A stretch of DNA of 64,000 nt from JAIOSF01 sp047159865 (GCF_047159865.1 NZ_AP038804.1:2170001-2234000), one strand, 5' to 3'. Shown: positions 34,547 to 44,132, counted from the first letter of the stretch. Translations and numbers: made by a program. Notes: generated by a model from the letters alone, not told the origin.

Positions 34547-35398
34547 TTAACAATTAATCTCAAACCACTCTTTAGGTAAATCTTCGCTTGACTTATTTGC
34601 CACAAAAATCATAGTTGCTACCATAGCTCGTGAGCTTGTATCTCCACCAGCTTTTGCATTTGATACTAGTAGTTCTTGTAAATCGTTTGGATATTTTGTA
34701 AGTAGATGAATAATACCGCTAAAACCTTCATCGACTCCACAAGCAGGACCAAAAGTTCGTATAGTGTCAAAACTATTTGCATCTTTTGATGCTGTACCCT
34801 TATCCACACCCTCTACTATAAACGAATCAAATGCATTTTTCAATGACAATATCTCTAGCTCGATATTTTTACCTTCACCAACTCTAAAAAGTAATCTAGC
34901 AAAAAATATTGCTGATTCTATAACTTTAGGGGAATTATGAGAAAGCTGCACAAATTTTTCTACATTTGATACAAATTCATCTTCATTTTTTGAGACCATT
35001 AGCAAAGGTGCTATTCTACCTATAACAGAAAAATCATCAGAATCAGAACCACTATTATTTCCAGCTTCTATATTTGCTAAAGTATTTCGTGTAGCTCCAT
35101 CGATATACCCATTATATGTAGACATTTTATCTTGCCAAAATGTTAAATACTCCAACGGCTCAAATGAATCTTTATCTTGAACATACTCATCTAACCATTG
35201 CAGTTGATCTCCTATATGCGTAAAATCTCCTGCTTTTTTACCTTTGTGCCACATAGCTTGTGGTGCATTTAATTTTTCCCAGTTTATAGGAAGTTCAAGA
35301 AGTTGAGTTTCATCATACACCCAATGCGAACCTAAACTATAAGAATCAGCAACTTTTACGGCTCTTATAATCTCATCTATTTTTTCTTTTGTAAACAT
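34547..35398 (-). CDS. ADP-ribosylglycohydrolase-family protein
   Basis: A 283-residue protein with the ARH fold. Metal-binding segments are recognisable: the N-terminal VADSYSLGSHWVYDE in place of the usual GDALG.P, GYIDGATRNTLANI, and a C-terminal NAKAGGDTSSRAMVATMIF (the usual GGDTDT site appears as GGDTSS). It hydrolyses N- or O-ribosyl bonds in the family. It lies 40 bases after cobB, inside the cobalamin run. The substrate is unknown; an alpha-N-ribosyl compound of the B12 lower ligand is conceivable because alpha-ribazole has such a bond. Confidence 0.78.
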   Translation of the reverse strand: MFTKEKIDEIIRAVKVADSYSLGSHWVYDETQLLELPINWEKLNAPQAMWHKGKKAGDFTHIGDQLQWLDEYVQDKDSFEPLEYLTFWQDKMSTYNGYIDGATRNTLANIEAGNNSGSDSDDFSVIGRIAPLLMVSKNEDEFVSNVEKFVQLSHNSPKVIESAIFFARLLFRVGEGKNIELEILSLKNAFDSFIVEGVDKGTASKDANSFDTIRTFGPACGVDEGFSGIIHLLTKYPNDLQELLVSNAKAGGDTSSRAMVATMIFVANKSSEDLPKEWFEINC

Positions 35399-35438
35399 GA
35401 TATATCCTTTTTGCCTTTTTTATTACTCTAATTATATC

Positions 35439-36701
35439 TTAAAATTTATCTTTTAAAAGTTTTATATTATTTCTAAACATAGTATGCAGGTATGTCCCAA
35501 AAACATTTTTATTTTCATTTTGCCAGCTTCCAACTTTTCCTATACCATTTGGTTTTTTAGACAAAGTATCAAAACCATTAGTATCATCAACAGCTTTACT
35601 ATAATGAAAACTATGACCTTTTTGATTGTTTTCATTGTAATAGTATCCAAGTCTTGTAAATCTAGGTGTCATTGTAAATGAAACATCAAGTATACCACTC
35701 ATCTCTTTTTCATCAATATTTTTTCCTAGATATATAAGCCCAGCACACTCTGCATAGACTTTTTTCGTTTTGGCATGAGTTATCAATGAATTTTTAAAAT
35801 AATGAGAGTTTTTAATATTTTTATATGATTTTTCTGTTTCTACATATCCACCACAAATATAAACTACATCACAAGAGTCAGGAATCATTTCATCCAAAGT
35901 AGGGTTAATGATACTTACTTTTTCAAATATCTCTTTTAAAAAAACAAGATTATCATGGTATAAAAATGAAAAATTTTCATCAGTAACTACAGCTAAGTGT
36001 TTGTTTTGTTTCTCTATTTTATCAAAAGGATAGTTGTCATTTTTTGAACTTTGTTCTCTTGTAGAAAAACTCTCTAATAAACTCAAATCTATATTTTCTA
36101 AAACATCTTTACTAATAGTTTCTATTTTTGATAAATCATCTAAGTCAAGACCTAAATGTATATTACTTAAACTGGTTAACTCTTTTCTAATCCAGCCTAA
36201 AACTACGATGTTTTTATGATCTTTTTCTATGATGTTTTTGATAAGTGCAAAATGCATATTAGATGATACATGATTTAAGACAACTGCTTTGATTGTATTA
36301 TCAGATTTGTAGGTTAGAAGTCCCTTTAAGACTGCACTTATAGTTATATATGAACCTTTACAATCCAAGATTAAAACTGTAGGAATATCTAAAAGTTTAG
36401 AAACACTATAAGCACTACAATCTTTATCGTCTCCATCATAAAAACCCATAACACCTTCCAAAATGGATACTTTTTTAGTGCTATAGTGATTATACAACCA
36501 TTTTACTTGTGGTTCATTCATGATAAAACTATCAAGATTCACACTATCAGTCCCACAAACTTGTTTATGAAACTGAGGATCGATATAATCTGGACCTATT
36601 TTATAAGGTCTTACCGATCTTTTAAAGTGATACAATAAAGCTGTGGTAAGTATCGTTTTACCACTATTTGATGATGTCCCACTGATGCATAAATTTAACA
36701 T
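35439..36701 (-). CDS. cobB: Cobyrinate a,c-diamide synthase
   Basis: The 420-residue enzyme (CbiA in the cobalt-early route) amidates carboxylates a and c using glutamine and ATP. The ATPase part has ISGTSSNSGKTILTTALL and RPYKIGPDYIDPQFH, then EGVMGFYDGD. The glutaminase part has the Cys in KVYAECAGLIYLG near residue 320, and HSFHYSKA and GTYLHTMF. Length is a little under the typical 450. It abuts cobJ directly. Confidence 0.96.
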   Translation of the reverse strand: MLNLCISGTSSNSGKTILTTALLYHFKRSVRPYKIGPDYIDPQFHKQVCGTDSVNLDSFIMNEPQVKWLYNHYSTKKVSILEGVMGFYDGDDKDCSAYSVSKLLDIPTVLILDCKGSYITISAVLKGLLTYKSDNTIKAVVLNHVSSNMHFALIKNIIEKDHKNIVVLGWIRKELTSLSNIHLGLDLDDLSKIETISKDVLENIDLSLLESFSTREQSSKNDNYPFDKIEKQNKHLAVVTDENFSFLYHDNLVFLKEIFEKVSIINPTLDEMIPDSCDVVYICGGYVETEKSYKNIKNSHYFKNSLITHAKTKKVYAECAGLIYLGKNIDEKEMSGILDVSFTMTPRFTRLGYYYNENNQKGHSFHYSKAVDDTNGFDTLSKKPNGIGKVGSWQNENKNVFGTYLHTMFRNNIKLLKDKF

Positions 36702-37484
36702 TTATCTTTTTTGACCATCCAAGTCATACTTATTTAAATATCCTCTAGGTGTAAGAACTTTACCATGTTTTGTTAATTTTGCATTTGAATTACAAATCAT
36801 AATAAGTGTAGACATAGTTACTTGTGGATGCTCTATATCTTGATTTATTAAATCTTGAGCAGTAGTGATAGTAATTTGTTCTTTTGGTCTACCTACATTT
36901 GAAGCGATGATAGCGATTCTATCTTGATATCCATCAGCCAAAGCTCTCATAAAATTTTGGTAAGGTAAGATTCTTTTTTTAGATTTAGGGTTATATATAC
37001 CCATTACAAAGTCACAATCAAGTGCTGCTTTTACTCTTTTGTCGATAAGGTTAATATCTGTAAGTCTATCAGATAATGATATTATAGAAAAATCTTGCGA
37101 TACAGGAGCACCAGCTTTAGAAGCAGCTGCTAAAAATGAAGTAACTCCAGGAAGCGAAATAACTTCAATTTCTCCCCATAAATCTCTCTCTTCCATTAGT
37201 TCAGTTACTAAAGTTGCCATACCATATACATTTACATCACCATTAGAAAAAATACAAGTAGTTTTTCCACTTAAAGCATAATCTATTGATTGTCCACATC
37301 GTGCAATCTCATGAGTCATACCAGATGTAAATAACTCTTTTCCTTCGATTAAACTTGCTAATTCTTTCGCATATTTACTATATGATACTACTACTTCACA
37401 CTCATCAATTGCTTTTAAAGCTTCTGGAGTGATGTAGCTAGTACCACCAGCTCCTGTTGATACGATATATAATTTTTTTGCCAT
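36702..37484 (-). CDS. cobJ: Cobalt-precorrin-3 C17-methyltransferase
   Basis: The 260-residue SAM-dependent methyltransferase (CbiH/CobJ) performs ring contraction and C17 methylation. It starts KKLYIVSTGAGGTSYITPEA. SNGDVNVYGMATLVTE, SLPGVTSFLAAASKAGAPVS and VMGIYNPKSKKR are the CobJ/CbiH blocks. Given CbiG and CbiD in the cluster, the cobalt-containing substrate is expected. It abuts cobB and is 10 bases from cbiG. Confidence 0.94.
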   Translation of the reverse strand: MAKKLYIVSTGAGGTSYITPEALKAIDECEVVVSYSKYAKELASLIEGKELFTSGMTHEIARCGQSIDYALSGKTTCIFSNGDVNVYGMATLVTELMEERDLWGEIEVISLPGVTSFLAAASKAGAPVSQDFSIISLSDRLTDINLIDKRVKAALDCDFVMGIYNPKSKKRILPYQNFMRALADGYQDRIAIIASNVGRPKEQITITTAQDLINQDIEHPQVTMSTLIMICNSNAKLTKHGKVLTPRGYLNKYDLDGQKR

Positions 37485-37494
37485 TTTTTATCCT

Positions 37495-38511
37495 TTATAC
37501 AGCTGCTGCTATTGTTATTTTTTTATCATATACTTCTTTGTTTATGATAAGTTCTTTATATTTAGAGATAAGAACACTTGATGGTTCTGCTACACCTTTT
37601 AGTCCAAAAAACTTTGTAGATGCTGATGGAGAAAATTTACCTTCAAGGTTATTGATTTCTGATTCATTATAAAATTTAATATCAAAGTTATACTTTGTTG
37701 CAAACTCTAAAAGACCTTTCTCATCTGCTTTTGCTTCAAAAGATGCTATGTTTTCTATTTGTTCTATTATTAGTTTATTTGACTCTAAAAAAGATAAAAA
37801 TGCTTTTTCAATATCTTCAAAACTAGTATCTCTGTTACAACCCATCCCTAAAAATACTTTTGGTTTAAAAGTAAGAAGAGGGCTATCAAAAGGAGTGATG
37901 TTTACACATAGTTCACTTGACTGCTTATCTACTCTTGTTAAGTTCTTTTTATTTGGAATCGTTTCAAAAATAGACTCATAGGTTAAAACTTCTACCTCTT
38001 TTTTGTTAAGTAGTGAGTTTGAAATAAGTGCTAACTCTTTTAAGTTATGAATCTCTAAATCATTTTTTTTGGCAAACATCTCAAAAGCCAATGTTTTAGT
38101 TTGATCTGTTGCTGTTGATACAAAATTAACACACCCATCTATTCTAGAAGCAATAGTGTCACTAAGCTCATTTGCCCCACCTAAATGTCCACTAAGTAAA
38201 GGAACAATCTTATCTAAAGCAAGATTGATAACAATAACAGCAGGATCAGTTGCTTTATCTTTTAGAAATGGAGCTATTTTTCTAACAACTGCTCCCATAG
38301 CTAAAATACAAATAATTGCATCATAACCTTCCCATGCTGGTTGCATAATCTCATCGATTTTTCCATAAAGATTTAAATGATCTAAATTATGCTCTAAATC
38401 TTTTTTACCAAATACATCTACATCATAATCATGTAAATGAGGCATAAGATTACAAGCTGCTGTTAAACTTGGTTGGTTGATTGTTACTACTGCTATTTTT
38501 AATTTACCCAT
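37495..38511 (-). CDS. cbiG: Cobalt-precorrin-5A hydrolase
   Basis: The 338-residue CbiG opens the delta-lactone and releases the two-carbon fragment in the early-cobalt pathway. The N-terminal part has AIICILAMGAVVRKIAPFLKDKA and VPLLSGHLGGANELSD, and the C-terminal domain starts VFLGMGCNRDTSFEDIEKA, ending with AEPSSVL. Its presence distinguishes this pathway from the O2-dependent CobG route. It overlaps cobM by 8 bases. Confidence 0.95.
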   Translation of the reverse strand: MGKLKIAVVTINQPSLTAACNLMPHLHDYDVDVFGKKDLEHNLDHLNLYGKIDEIMQPAWEGYDAIICILAMGAVVRKIAPFLKDKATDPAVIVINLALDKIVPLLSGHLGGANELSDTIASRIDGCVNFVSTATDQTKTLAFEMFAKKNDLEIHNLKELALISNSLLNKKEVEVLTYESIFETIPNKKNLTRVDKQSSELCVNITPFDSPLLTFKPKVFLGMGCNRDTSFEDIEKAFLSFLESNKLIIEQIENIASFEAKADEKGLLEFATKYNFDIKFYNESEINNLEGKFSPSASTKFFGLKGVAEPSSVLISKYKELIINKEVYDKKITIAAAV

Positions 38512-39280
38512 TTTCTTGTGCCTTTTCTTCTTTTCTTTTCTCTTTTTTTGCTTCTACTTCTTTTACTAACGGTTTTACATAAAGATGAGACTCTTCTGTT
38601 TCTTTTTGATGTAAATAATCACCAAATAAAATTAAAGCTACCCCTCGTATATGTCCTACTTGTTCGTGTATATTAGAGATAGTACCCTTATATATTTTTT
38701 CTTCAGCCCATGTAGCTTTTTCTACTACCCAACAAGGAGTATCAGCAGAATAATCCATCTTTAAAGCTGTTTCTTTTAATTTTTTAAGTAATAAAATTGA
38801 AAGATAAAAAGCCAATGATGAGTTTTTACAAGCTAGAATATTTTCTAGTTTTTCAGGATTTGGAGTTTTCCCTTCTACTCTTGATAAAATCACTGTTTGT
38901 GAAACACCAGGAATAGTATACTCGATACCCAAGCTTGCAGCTGCCCCAAAAGCAGCTGTGATACCAGGTATTACAGAATACTCGATATTTTCCTCTTTTA
39001 AAAACTCTATTTGTTTTGCAATAGTTGAGTAAATCGATGGGTCACCAGTATGTACACGAGCTACTATTTTATCTTTATGTGTTGTTAAAAACTCGAAAAT
39101 CTCTGGGTATTTCATCCCTTGAGAATCTACTACTAAAGCATCCTCTTTACACCAGCTTAATACTTCTCTTGGAACTAATGAACCTGTAAATAAAACAGCA
39201 TCAGCCTTTTTTAAAATATTCATAGCTTTTACTGTTACTAATTCAGGATCACCTGGTCCTGCTCCAATAAAATATATCAT
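38504..39280 (-). CDS. cobM: Cobalt-precorrin-4 C11-methyltransferase
   Basis: A 258-residue SAM methyltransferase (CobM/CbiF). It begins MIYFIGAGPGDPELVTVKAM and contains DADVVLF-like KADAVLFTGSLVPREVL, VVDSQGMKYPEI, ARVHTGDPSIYSTI and VIPGITAAFGAAASLGIEYT, the CbiF substrate-binding blocks. The last 20 residues form a Lys/Glu tail. It overlaps cbiET by 4 bases and cbiG by 8. Confidence 0.95.
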   Translation of the reverse strand: MIYFIGAGPGDPELVTVKAMNILKKADAVLFTGSLVPREVLSWCKEDALVVDSQGMKYPEIFEFLTTHKDKIVARVHTGDPSIYSTIAKQIEFLKEENIEYSVIPGITAAFGAAASLGIEYTIPGVSQTVILSRVEGKTPNPEKLENILACKNSSLAFYLSILLLKKLKETALKMDYSADTPCWVVEKATWAEEKIYKGTISNIHEQVGHIRGVALILFGDYLHQKETEESHLYVKPLVKEVEAKKEKRKEEKAQENG

Positions 39281-40470
39281 TTTGTACCTTCTTCTTTTTC
39301 TGTTTTTTTAACTTTTAATTGAAATAGCTGTCTTTCAGGTTCTACTAAATCAAGTTTCCCTTTATATGTTGTAAGACTTATAGAGTGTGTTTCAAATTCT
39401 ATTCTTGCATCATTTAAAACATTTATCATTTGGCTTAAGTGTTTTAATGTGATTGCATTTATAAGCATGATTCCATTTGTATCAAGTCTTTCGTAAAGAT
39501 ATGGCAAGGTAGCTATCACTTTCTCTCCACCACCACCTACAAATATTCTTTGTGGATTTGCTTCTAAAGTAGGGTAAATCTCTTGTGCTTCACCAACATA
39601 TAACTCACAATTAACCACTTGATGATTTGTAAGGTTTGTTCGTATATGTTTTACTCTCTCTTCATTTTTCTCAAAAAAGATTGTATGTGTTTTATATCTT
39701 GCATATGCTTCGATACCGCAAGATCCACTACCAGCTCCAATATCCCATAATAGTTGATTTGGTTCTAAATCTAAGTTTTGAAGAGTTAACTGTCTTTTAT
39801 ACTTTTTAGTAATCATACCTCGTTCTGTATCAAAATCACTATCTGCACTTAAACCATTTTTATTTACAAAAAGTTTTTCTATCATTAAAACATACGGTTG
39901 TGTTAAATCAAATCTATTTTCATCAAAATTATAGATATCAATCTCTTCTATTACTTCATCTTTATATCCTAGTTTATAACCTATAGTTACTTTTGTATCT
40001 GATGGATTTAAAAACTTCATCGCTTTTTGCATTTTATTTATAGTGAGTTTATCGCACACTAAAAAAGTATATTTATTTGTTAAAAATTTTGTCAAATCTA
40101 TATTTGGTCTACCGTGCAAAGAGATAGTATCTATTTCATTATCATTGATAAATAGTTTCTCTTGCATATATACTCTACTAGAAGTATTATTTATGATTTT
40201 TACTTGATCTTTTGGTAGTTTTTTCGCTACTAAGATACCCGCGCTATAGAAAAATGGACTTCCTGTTACGACATAAAGAATATTTTCTTTGTCATAGTTT
40301 TCTAGGATATATTCTCTTGCTATTTTAAAACCACCTTTTACTATATGCGCACCATCTTCTTTAAAGTTTTTATCACATATAATTTTATCAAAAGAAGATA
40401 AATCAATATCTTTATTTTGAAGATTATCAAAAGTATAGTCACCCATACCATTTCCGATAATTGTTACCAT
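39277..40470 (-). CDS. cbiET: Fused cobalt-precorrin-7 C5- and C15-methyltransferase (CbiE-CbiT)
   Basis: The 397-residue protein joins CbiE (residues about 1-195: MVTIIGNGMGDYTFD, YVVTGSPFFYSAGILVAK, ISLHGRPNIDLTKFL) to CbiT (about 210-397: LLWDIGAGSGSCGIEAYARY, GGGGEKVIATLPYLYERL). It adds methyls at C5 and C15 and decarboxylates the C12 acetate. The fusion is the CobL arrangement. It overlaps cbiD by 7 bases. Confidence 0.95.
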   Translation of the reverse strand: MVTIIGNGMGDYTFDNLQNKDIDLSSFDKIICDKNFKEDGAHIVKGGFKIAREYILENYDKENILYVVTGSPFFYSAGILVAKKLPKDQVKIINNTSSRVYMQEKLFINDNEIDTISLHGRPNIDLTKFLTNKYTFLVCDKLTINKMQKAMKFLNPSDTKVTIGYKLGYKDEVIEEIDIYNFDENRFDLTQPYVLMIEKLFVNKNGLSADSDFDTERGMITKKYKRQLTLQNLDLEPNQLLWDIGAGSGSCGIEAYARYKTHTIFFEKNEERVKHIRTNLTNHQVVNCELYVGEAQEIYPTLEANPQRIFVGGGGEKVIATLPYLYERLDTNGIMLINAITLKHLSQMINVLNDARIEFETHSISLTTYKGKLDLVEPERQLFQLKVKKTEKEEGTK

Positions 40471-41483
40471 CCTGTTACCTCACTTTGTTCTAATATTAAG
40501 GCTTCTACATTTGATGTAGGAAACCACTGTTTTATTTGTTCATTTGCTTTTTTAGCAATCATCGTGTAAAGGTCGTTTACGAGTCCTATTTTTTCTAGCT
40601 CTTGAGAGATACCTTTTACAGTTAATGTTGATTCTATATCAACTTCATAACCAATTTCATTTTTTATATCTTCTTTTAATTGGACAAAGTCTATAGTTCC
40701 AAATCTGTTATGTGTATTTTTAAAACCTTGATAGACTTTTGTCATTTTTCCTATACCACATACAAAAATCACTTTTTTTATCTCTTTTTGTGTTGCTATT
40801 TCTATAGAATCGTATACAAAATTTGCTACTTCTACTATTTGAGCTTCATCATAACTCTCTTTAGAAACTCTAAAAGCAGAGTTTCCTAGAGTAAATATAA
40901 GAGGATTAAACTCATTTTCTTTTGCAAACTCTATCTCTGTACGAACAGAATCTATATATGCAGAGCTCGATACTGGTTTAACAATCCCAGTTGTTCCTAA
41001 AATAGATAAACCACCTACAACACCAACTTTTGAGTTAGCTGTTTGTTTTGAGATATTTTCTCCATCCGTGATACTCACACTACAATGTAAATCTAAATTT
41101 TCATAATCAAGTGAGAGTTTTTTAAAGATATCAAACATAGCATTTAACGGGGTAGGGTTGATAGCTGGAAAATCTGGTGTGATTTTCAAACCTTTTTTTG
41201 TAACTACTCCTACACCTAAACCTGCATAAATAGAAAGTTTATTTGATCCTTGTACACATACTTGTGCATTATGTGGAGTAACATTTAGTCTTAAATCATC
41301 AACTTTATCACTAATTGTTACAACAATTTCACAGTTTTTCGTAACATCTAAATCATCATTATCCATTTTGTTTGTTTTTGAAATAGATACTAATTTTGTA
41401 GATAAAAAATAGTCTAAAGCAGAATTAAAAATCATATAGGTGTGTGCACCTGTAGTGTATCCTCTTTTTAAAACTTTAGACAT
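40464..41483 (-). CDS. cbiD: Cobalt-precorrin-5B C1-methyltransferase
   Basis: The 339-residue CbiD is specific to the early-cobalt pathway. It begins MSKVLKRGYTTGAHTYMIFN (the usual RGYTTGTCAAAA motif is partly altered, with Ala-His for Thr-Cys). ITPDFPAINPTPLNAMFD, VSITDGENISKQTANSKVGV, LGTTGIVKPVSSSAYIDSVR and LTLGNSAF-like FTLGNSAFRVSK follow. Length is usual. An 18-base gap separates it from cobA. Confidence 0.94.
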   Translation of the reverse strand: MSKVLKRGYTTGAHTYMIFNSALDYFLSTKLVSISKTNKMDNDDLDVTKNCEIVVTISDKVDDLRLNVTPHNAQVCVQGSNKLSIYAGLGVGVVTKKGLKITPDFPAINPTPLNAMFDIFKKLSLDYENLDLHCSVSITDGENISKQTANSKVGVVGGLSILGTTGIVKPVSSSAYIDSVRTEIEFAKENEFNPLIFTLGNSAFRVSKESYDEAQIVEVANFVYDSIEIATQKEIKKVIFVCGIGKMTKVYQGFKNTHNRFGTIDFVQLKEDIKNEIGYEVDIESTLTVKGISQELEKIGLVNDLYTMIAKKANEQIKQWFPTSNVEALILEQSEVTGW

Positions 41484-41500
41484 ATTGTGAACTTCTTTCT

Positions 41501-42232
41501 CTAACTATTATATTTACTATTAACTGAAGCACCTACAAAAATAATTGCAGGTGTTAAAGAACGGATTTCAGTAAAAAAACCATCATCTTTATTTTGAATC
41601 TCTTCTAAAGTTGAAACTAATTTTGAAGCATCTTTTGTACTCCCTTTACTTAAAATAGCAATAGGTAAATCGAAAGGAAATCCTTTTGATATAAGTGTGT
41701 TAACAATATGTTGTAAGTTATAAATTCCCATCATGATTACTAAATTTTCGCGTGGATGATATGTTGTAACAATATCAGTAAATACTTCTAAATCATGCCC
41801 TGTAATCGTTCTGTATGAGTCATTGAATTTTCTATCAATAGATGGAATCATAAAGCTTTCAGGTACACTTGTTGTTGCACTTACTCCACTAATAATCTCA
41901 GGTTCAAAACCTGCATCTATAATAGCACGCACCTCTTCGTATCCTCGTCCAAATACAAATGGTGTACCACCTTTAAGTCGTACAACTACTTCATGTGTTT
42001 TTCCATACTCTACAAGTAAAGAATTGATATCTTCCTGTTTTTTAAGATGTTTATCTTTTCTTTTCCCAACATACTCTTTTATTACACCTTCTTTACAAAA
42101 GTCTAGTGCTTCTGGGTTTACAAGCGCATCATAAAGTACTACATCTGCTTTTTTTAAAATATGTACAGCTTTAAGTGTTAAAAGTTCAACATCGCCAGGA
42201 CCTGCACCTACTAAATATATTTTTTTAGTCAT
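41501..42232 (-). CDS. cobA: Uroporphyrinogen-III C-methyltransferase
   Basis: The 243-residue SAM enzyme makes precorrin-2, the branch point to siroheme and cobalamin. Motifs: YLVGAGPGDVELLTLKAV, YDALVNPEALDFC, VVRLKGGTPFVFGRGYEEV, VISGVSATTSVP and YRTITGHD. The frame extends to a GTG at 42253, but the ATG at 42232 starts at the family's usual MTKKIYLVGAG and overlaps the 2Fe-2S gene stop by 8 bases. It is the single-domain form, so the dehydrogenase to sirohydrochlorin must be elsewhere. Confidence 0.95.
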   Translation of the reverse strand: MTKKIYLVGAGPGDVELLTLKAVHILKKADVVLYDALVNPEALDFCKEGVIKEYVGKRKDKHLKKQEDINSLLVEYGKTHEVVVRLKGGTPFVFGRGYEEVRAIIDAGFEPEIISGVSATTSVPESFMIPSIDRKFNDSYRTITGHDLEVFTDIVTTYHPRENLVIMMGIYNLQHIVNTLISKGFPFDLPIAILSKGSTKDASKLVSTLEEIQNKDDGFFTEIRSLTPAIIFVGASVNSKYNS

Positions 42233-42710
42233 TTGGGTACTCTTTGATTTCACTTATTGGAATCTGTGCAAACTCTACTATTTCATCGATATCTTTATTT
42301 GTTGCAAGTGCTGTAAATAATTCTATCCATTTCTCTTTGCTATATTTATGAATATTTCTTAACCAGAGGTTATTGTTTTTTGGATGACCATTTACTCTTG
42401 TATTTTCATATAAGTTTGCAACCGATCTAAACCTACATGCTCCAAAACATCCTGTACGAGATATTTTGATTCTATTTTCACCACGAGCTAAGTTTATCTC
42501 TTTTAATATATCTCTTAAATCTACAGATAGCTGATCTGATTTATGAGCTTTTTTACATCTTTCATCATGACATAAAAAGATTTGCGTTTTAAAATGCATA
42601 ATAGGTTTTTCTGGGTCTAAAATTTTTGGTTTACAAGTAAAACCATCTACAACTTCACTTCCCATAAGGTTGTATGTTTTTGTAGGGTCTTGTTTTTGGT
42701 TATTTTCCAT
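42225..42710 (-). CDS. Thioredoxin-like [2Fe-2S] ferredoxin in the cobalamin operon
   Basis: A protein of about 161 residues with FLCHDERCKKAH and ISRTGCFGACRFRSVANLYE, the Cys-X4/5-Cys ... Cys-X3-Cys pattern of thioredoxin-like 2Fe-2S ferredoxins. The start could be an ATG at 42728 or 42710; neither has a good ribosome site. Overlaps with both cobH and cobA show full operon integration. Likely roles are electron donor for corrin-ring steps or cobalt redox; this is inferred from place only. No reductase domain is fused. Confidence 0.8.
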   Translation of the reverse strand: MENNQKQDPTKTYNLMGSEVVDGFTCKPKILDPEKPIMHFKTQIFLCHDERCKKAHKSDQLSVDLRDILKEINLARGENRIKISRTGCFGACRFRSVANLYENTRVNGHPKNNNLWLRNIHKYSKEKWIELFTALATNKDIDEIVEFAQIPISEIKEYPND

Positions 42711-43422
42711 TGTACTTGTCTTTACCATCGTAATCTTTGATTAGTTTATATGTAGCATGAAGTGTCGCAACAGTCATAGTTGAACTTCCAAATCTACCTT
42801 CCATTATAACAGCAGGGATATCAAACTGCTCACAAAACCTTTTACCATAATCTTTAGACTCAACAACATTTACAAATCCAACAGGAAACAGAATAAATGC
42901 AACTTGAGATAAGTCAACACCCTCATCAAGTAAAGTATTAATAGCAGCATAAATAAAAGTAGGGGCATTACCACAACATAAAATCAAAGGTTCACCTTTA
43001 TGTTTTTTGATAGCTTCTACAACAGCAGCATAACTTCTAGTCGTTTTATTTTTTTCTGCCATTTCATATGTAAATGGCTCATTGATATAACAAATAACTT
43101 CATTTTCATAAGTTTTAAGATAAAAATCACTCAAACCAACTTTAATCATATTTACATCAACGATTATTTTTGCTTTGTTTAAAAGTAGTTTTTGTATTCT
43201 AGGAATTGCATCTTCTGTAAAACAGATATTATTTAATACCTCTTCAAAACATGTAGAAGTATGAATCAGCCTACTAATAACTTCTATCTCATTTTCATCA
43301 AACTCTTTTGCTTTTGGATAGTCTTGTAGTTCTTCTTCAATCATCTCAAATGATTTTACTGATATATCTGCACCTATGTTTATAGGTGGTTGTTCTTGTA
43401 TAAATTCTTTTGTGTTTTGCAT
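42700..43422 (-). CDS. cobH: Cobalt-precorrin-8 methylmutase
   Basis: The enzyme of about 240 residues (CobH/CbiC) moves the C11 methyl to C12, giving cobyrinate. Motifs: SFEMIEEEL, SRLIHTSTCFE with the catalytic His, IIVDVNMIKVGL, LCCGNAPTFIYAAINTLLDE and VGFVNVVESK. A frame start at 43434 exists, but the ATG at 43422 with GGAAA seven bases before is preferred and removes overlap with cobI. Slightly longer at the N-terminus than typical (about 210). Confidence 0.94.
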   Translation of the reverse strand: MQNTKEFIQEQPPINIGADISVKSFEMIEEELQDYPKAKEFDENEIEVISRLIHTSTCFEEVLNNICFTEDAIPRIQKLLLNKAKIIVDVNMIKVGLSDFYLKTYENEVICYINEPFTYEMAEKNKTTRSYAAVVEAIKKHKGEPLILCCGNAPTFIYAAINTLLDEGVDLSQVAFILFPVGFVNVVESKDYGKRFCEQFDIPAVIMEGRFGSSTMTVATLHATYKLIKDYDGKDKYNGK

Positions 43423-43424
43423 AT

Positions 43425-44132
43425 TTATTTCCATTTTATAAAATCTATAAATAAAGTCATATATTTTTTAACTTTTTTTACTTTCCCTTTTGTTGTTGTT
43501 TCCCCTAACATATTTAGGTTTTCAAAGGTATATATTTTTCCATTTTCTTTTATCTTTGCTGTTTCCATACCAATTTTTGGTCGCATATAAACTGTTGTAC
43601 TTGGTACTTTTCGTTTATGAAGAGGTACTATTTTAAAAGCAGTATCTCCTAAACATAAAGGCTTTTTCATTTGTGAACTAGCATAAGAAAAAGATGTAAT
43701 ACCCGCTATAACTTCACTTTTTTTATACAACTTTTTATTTTGTTTTTTAATAATATCCAATAGATAATATACAGTACTATAAATAGCACTATCGCCTAAA
43801 GTTACAAAAGATACACTTCCATACTCTTTGATACCTTTTTTGATAATATCTACTTGATATTGCCAATCATCATGTTTAAAGTTCATAGGACTATAAATAG
43901 GAAGAATAGGTTTATCAAACCCAAACTCCTCCATAAGGTTTTTTACTATTTTATAAGTAATTGAACGATTAAAACTATGATCATGGCTTTTGGTGGGGAT
44001 ACAAATAGCTCCACAATTTTTTAAAGCTTTTAAAGCTTTAATCGTTACAAGTTCATGATCTCCAGGACCTAAAGATACCATAGATAGTTTTATTTTATCT
44101 TTTTTCTTATTTTTATGATGTTTAGTGCCCAA
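43425..44132 (-). CDS. cobI: Cobalt-precorrin-2 C20-methyltransferase
   Basis: The 235-residue SAM methyltransferase (CobI/CbiL) carries out the first methylation after cobalt insertion. It contains LSMVSLGPGDHELVTIKALK, ICIPTKSHDHS, FVTLGDSAIYSTVYYLLD and EVIAGITSFSYASSQ, which are CbiL blocks. A Lys-rich start (residues 1-15) precedes the domain. It overlaps cbiK by 11 bases, matching the order of reactions. Confidence 0.93.
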   Translation of the reverse strand: MGTKHHKNKKKDKIKLSMVSLGPGDHELVTIKALKALKNCGAICIPTKSHDHSFNRSITYKIVKNLMEEFGFDKPILPIYSPMNFKHDDWQYQVDIIKKGIKEYGSVSFVTLGDSAIYSTVYYLLDIIKKQNKKLYKKSEVIAGITSFSYASSQMKKPLCLGDTAFKIVPLHKRKVPSTTVYMRPKIGMETAKIKENGKIYTFENLNMLGETTTKGKVKKVKKYMTLFIDFIKWK

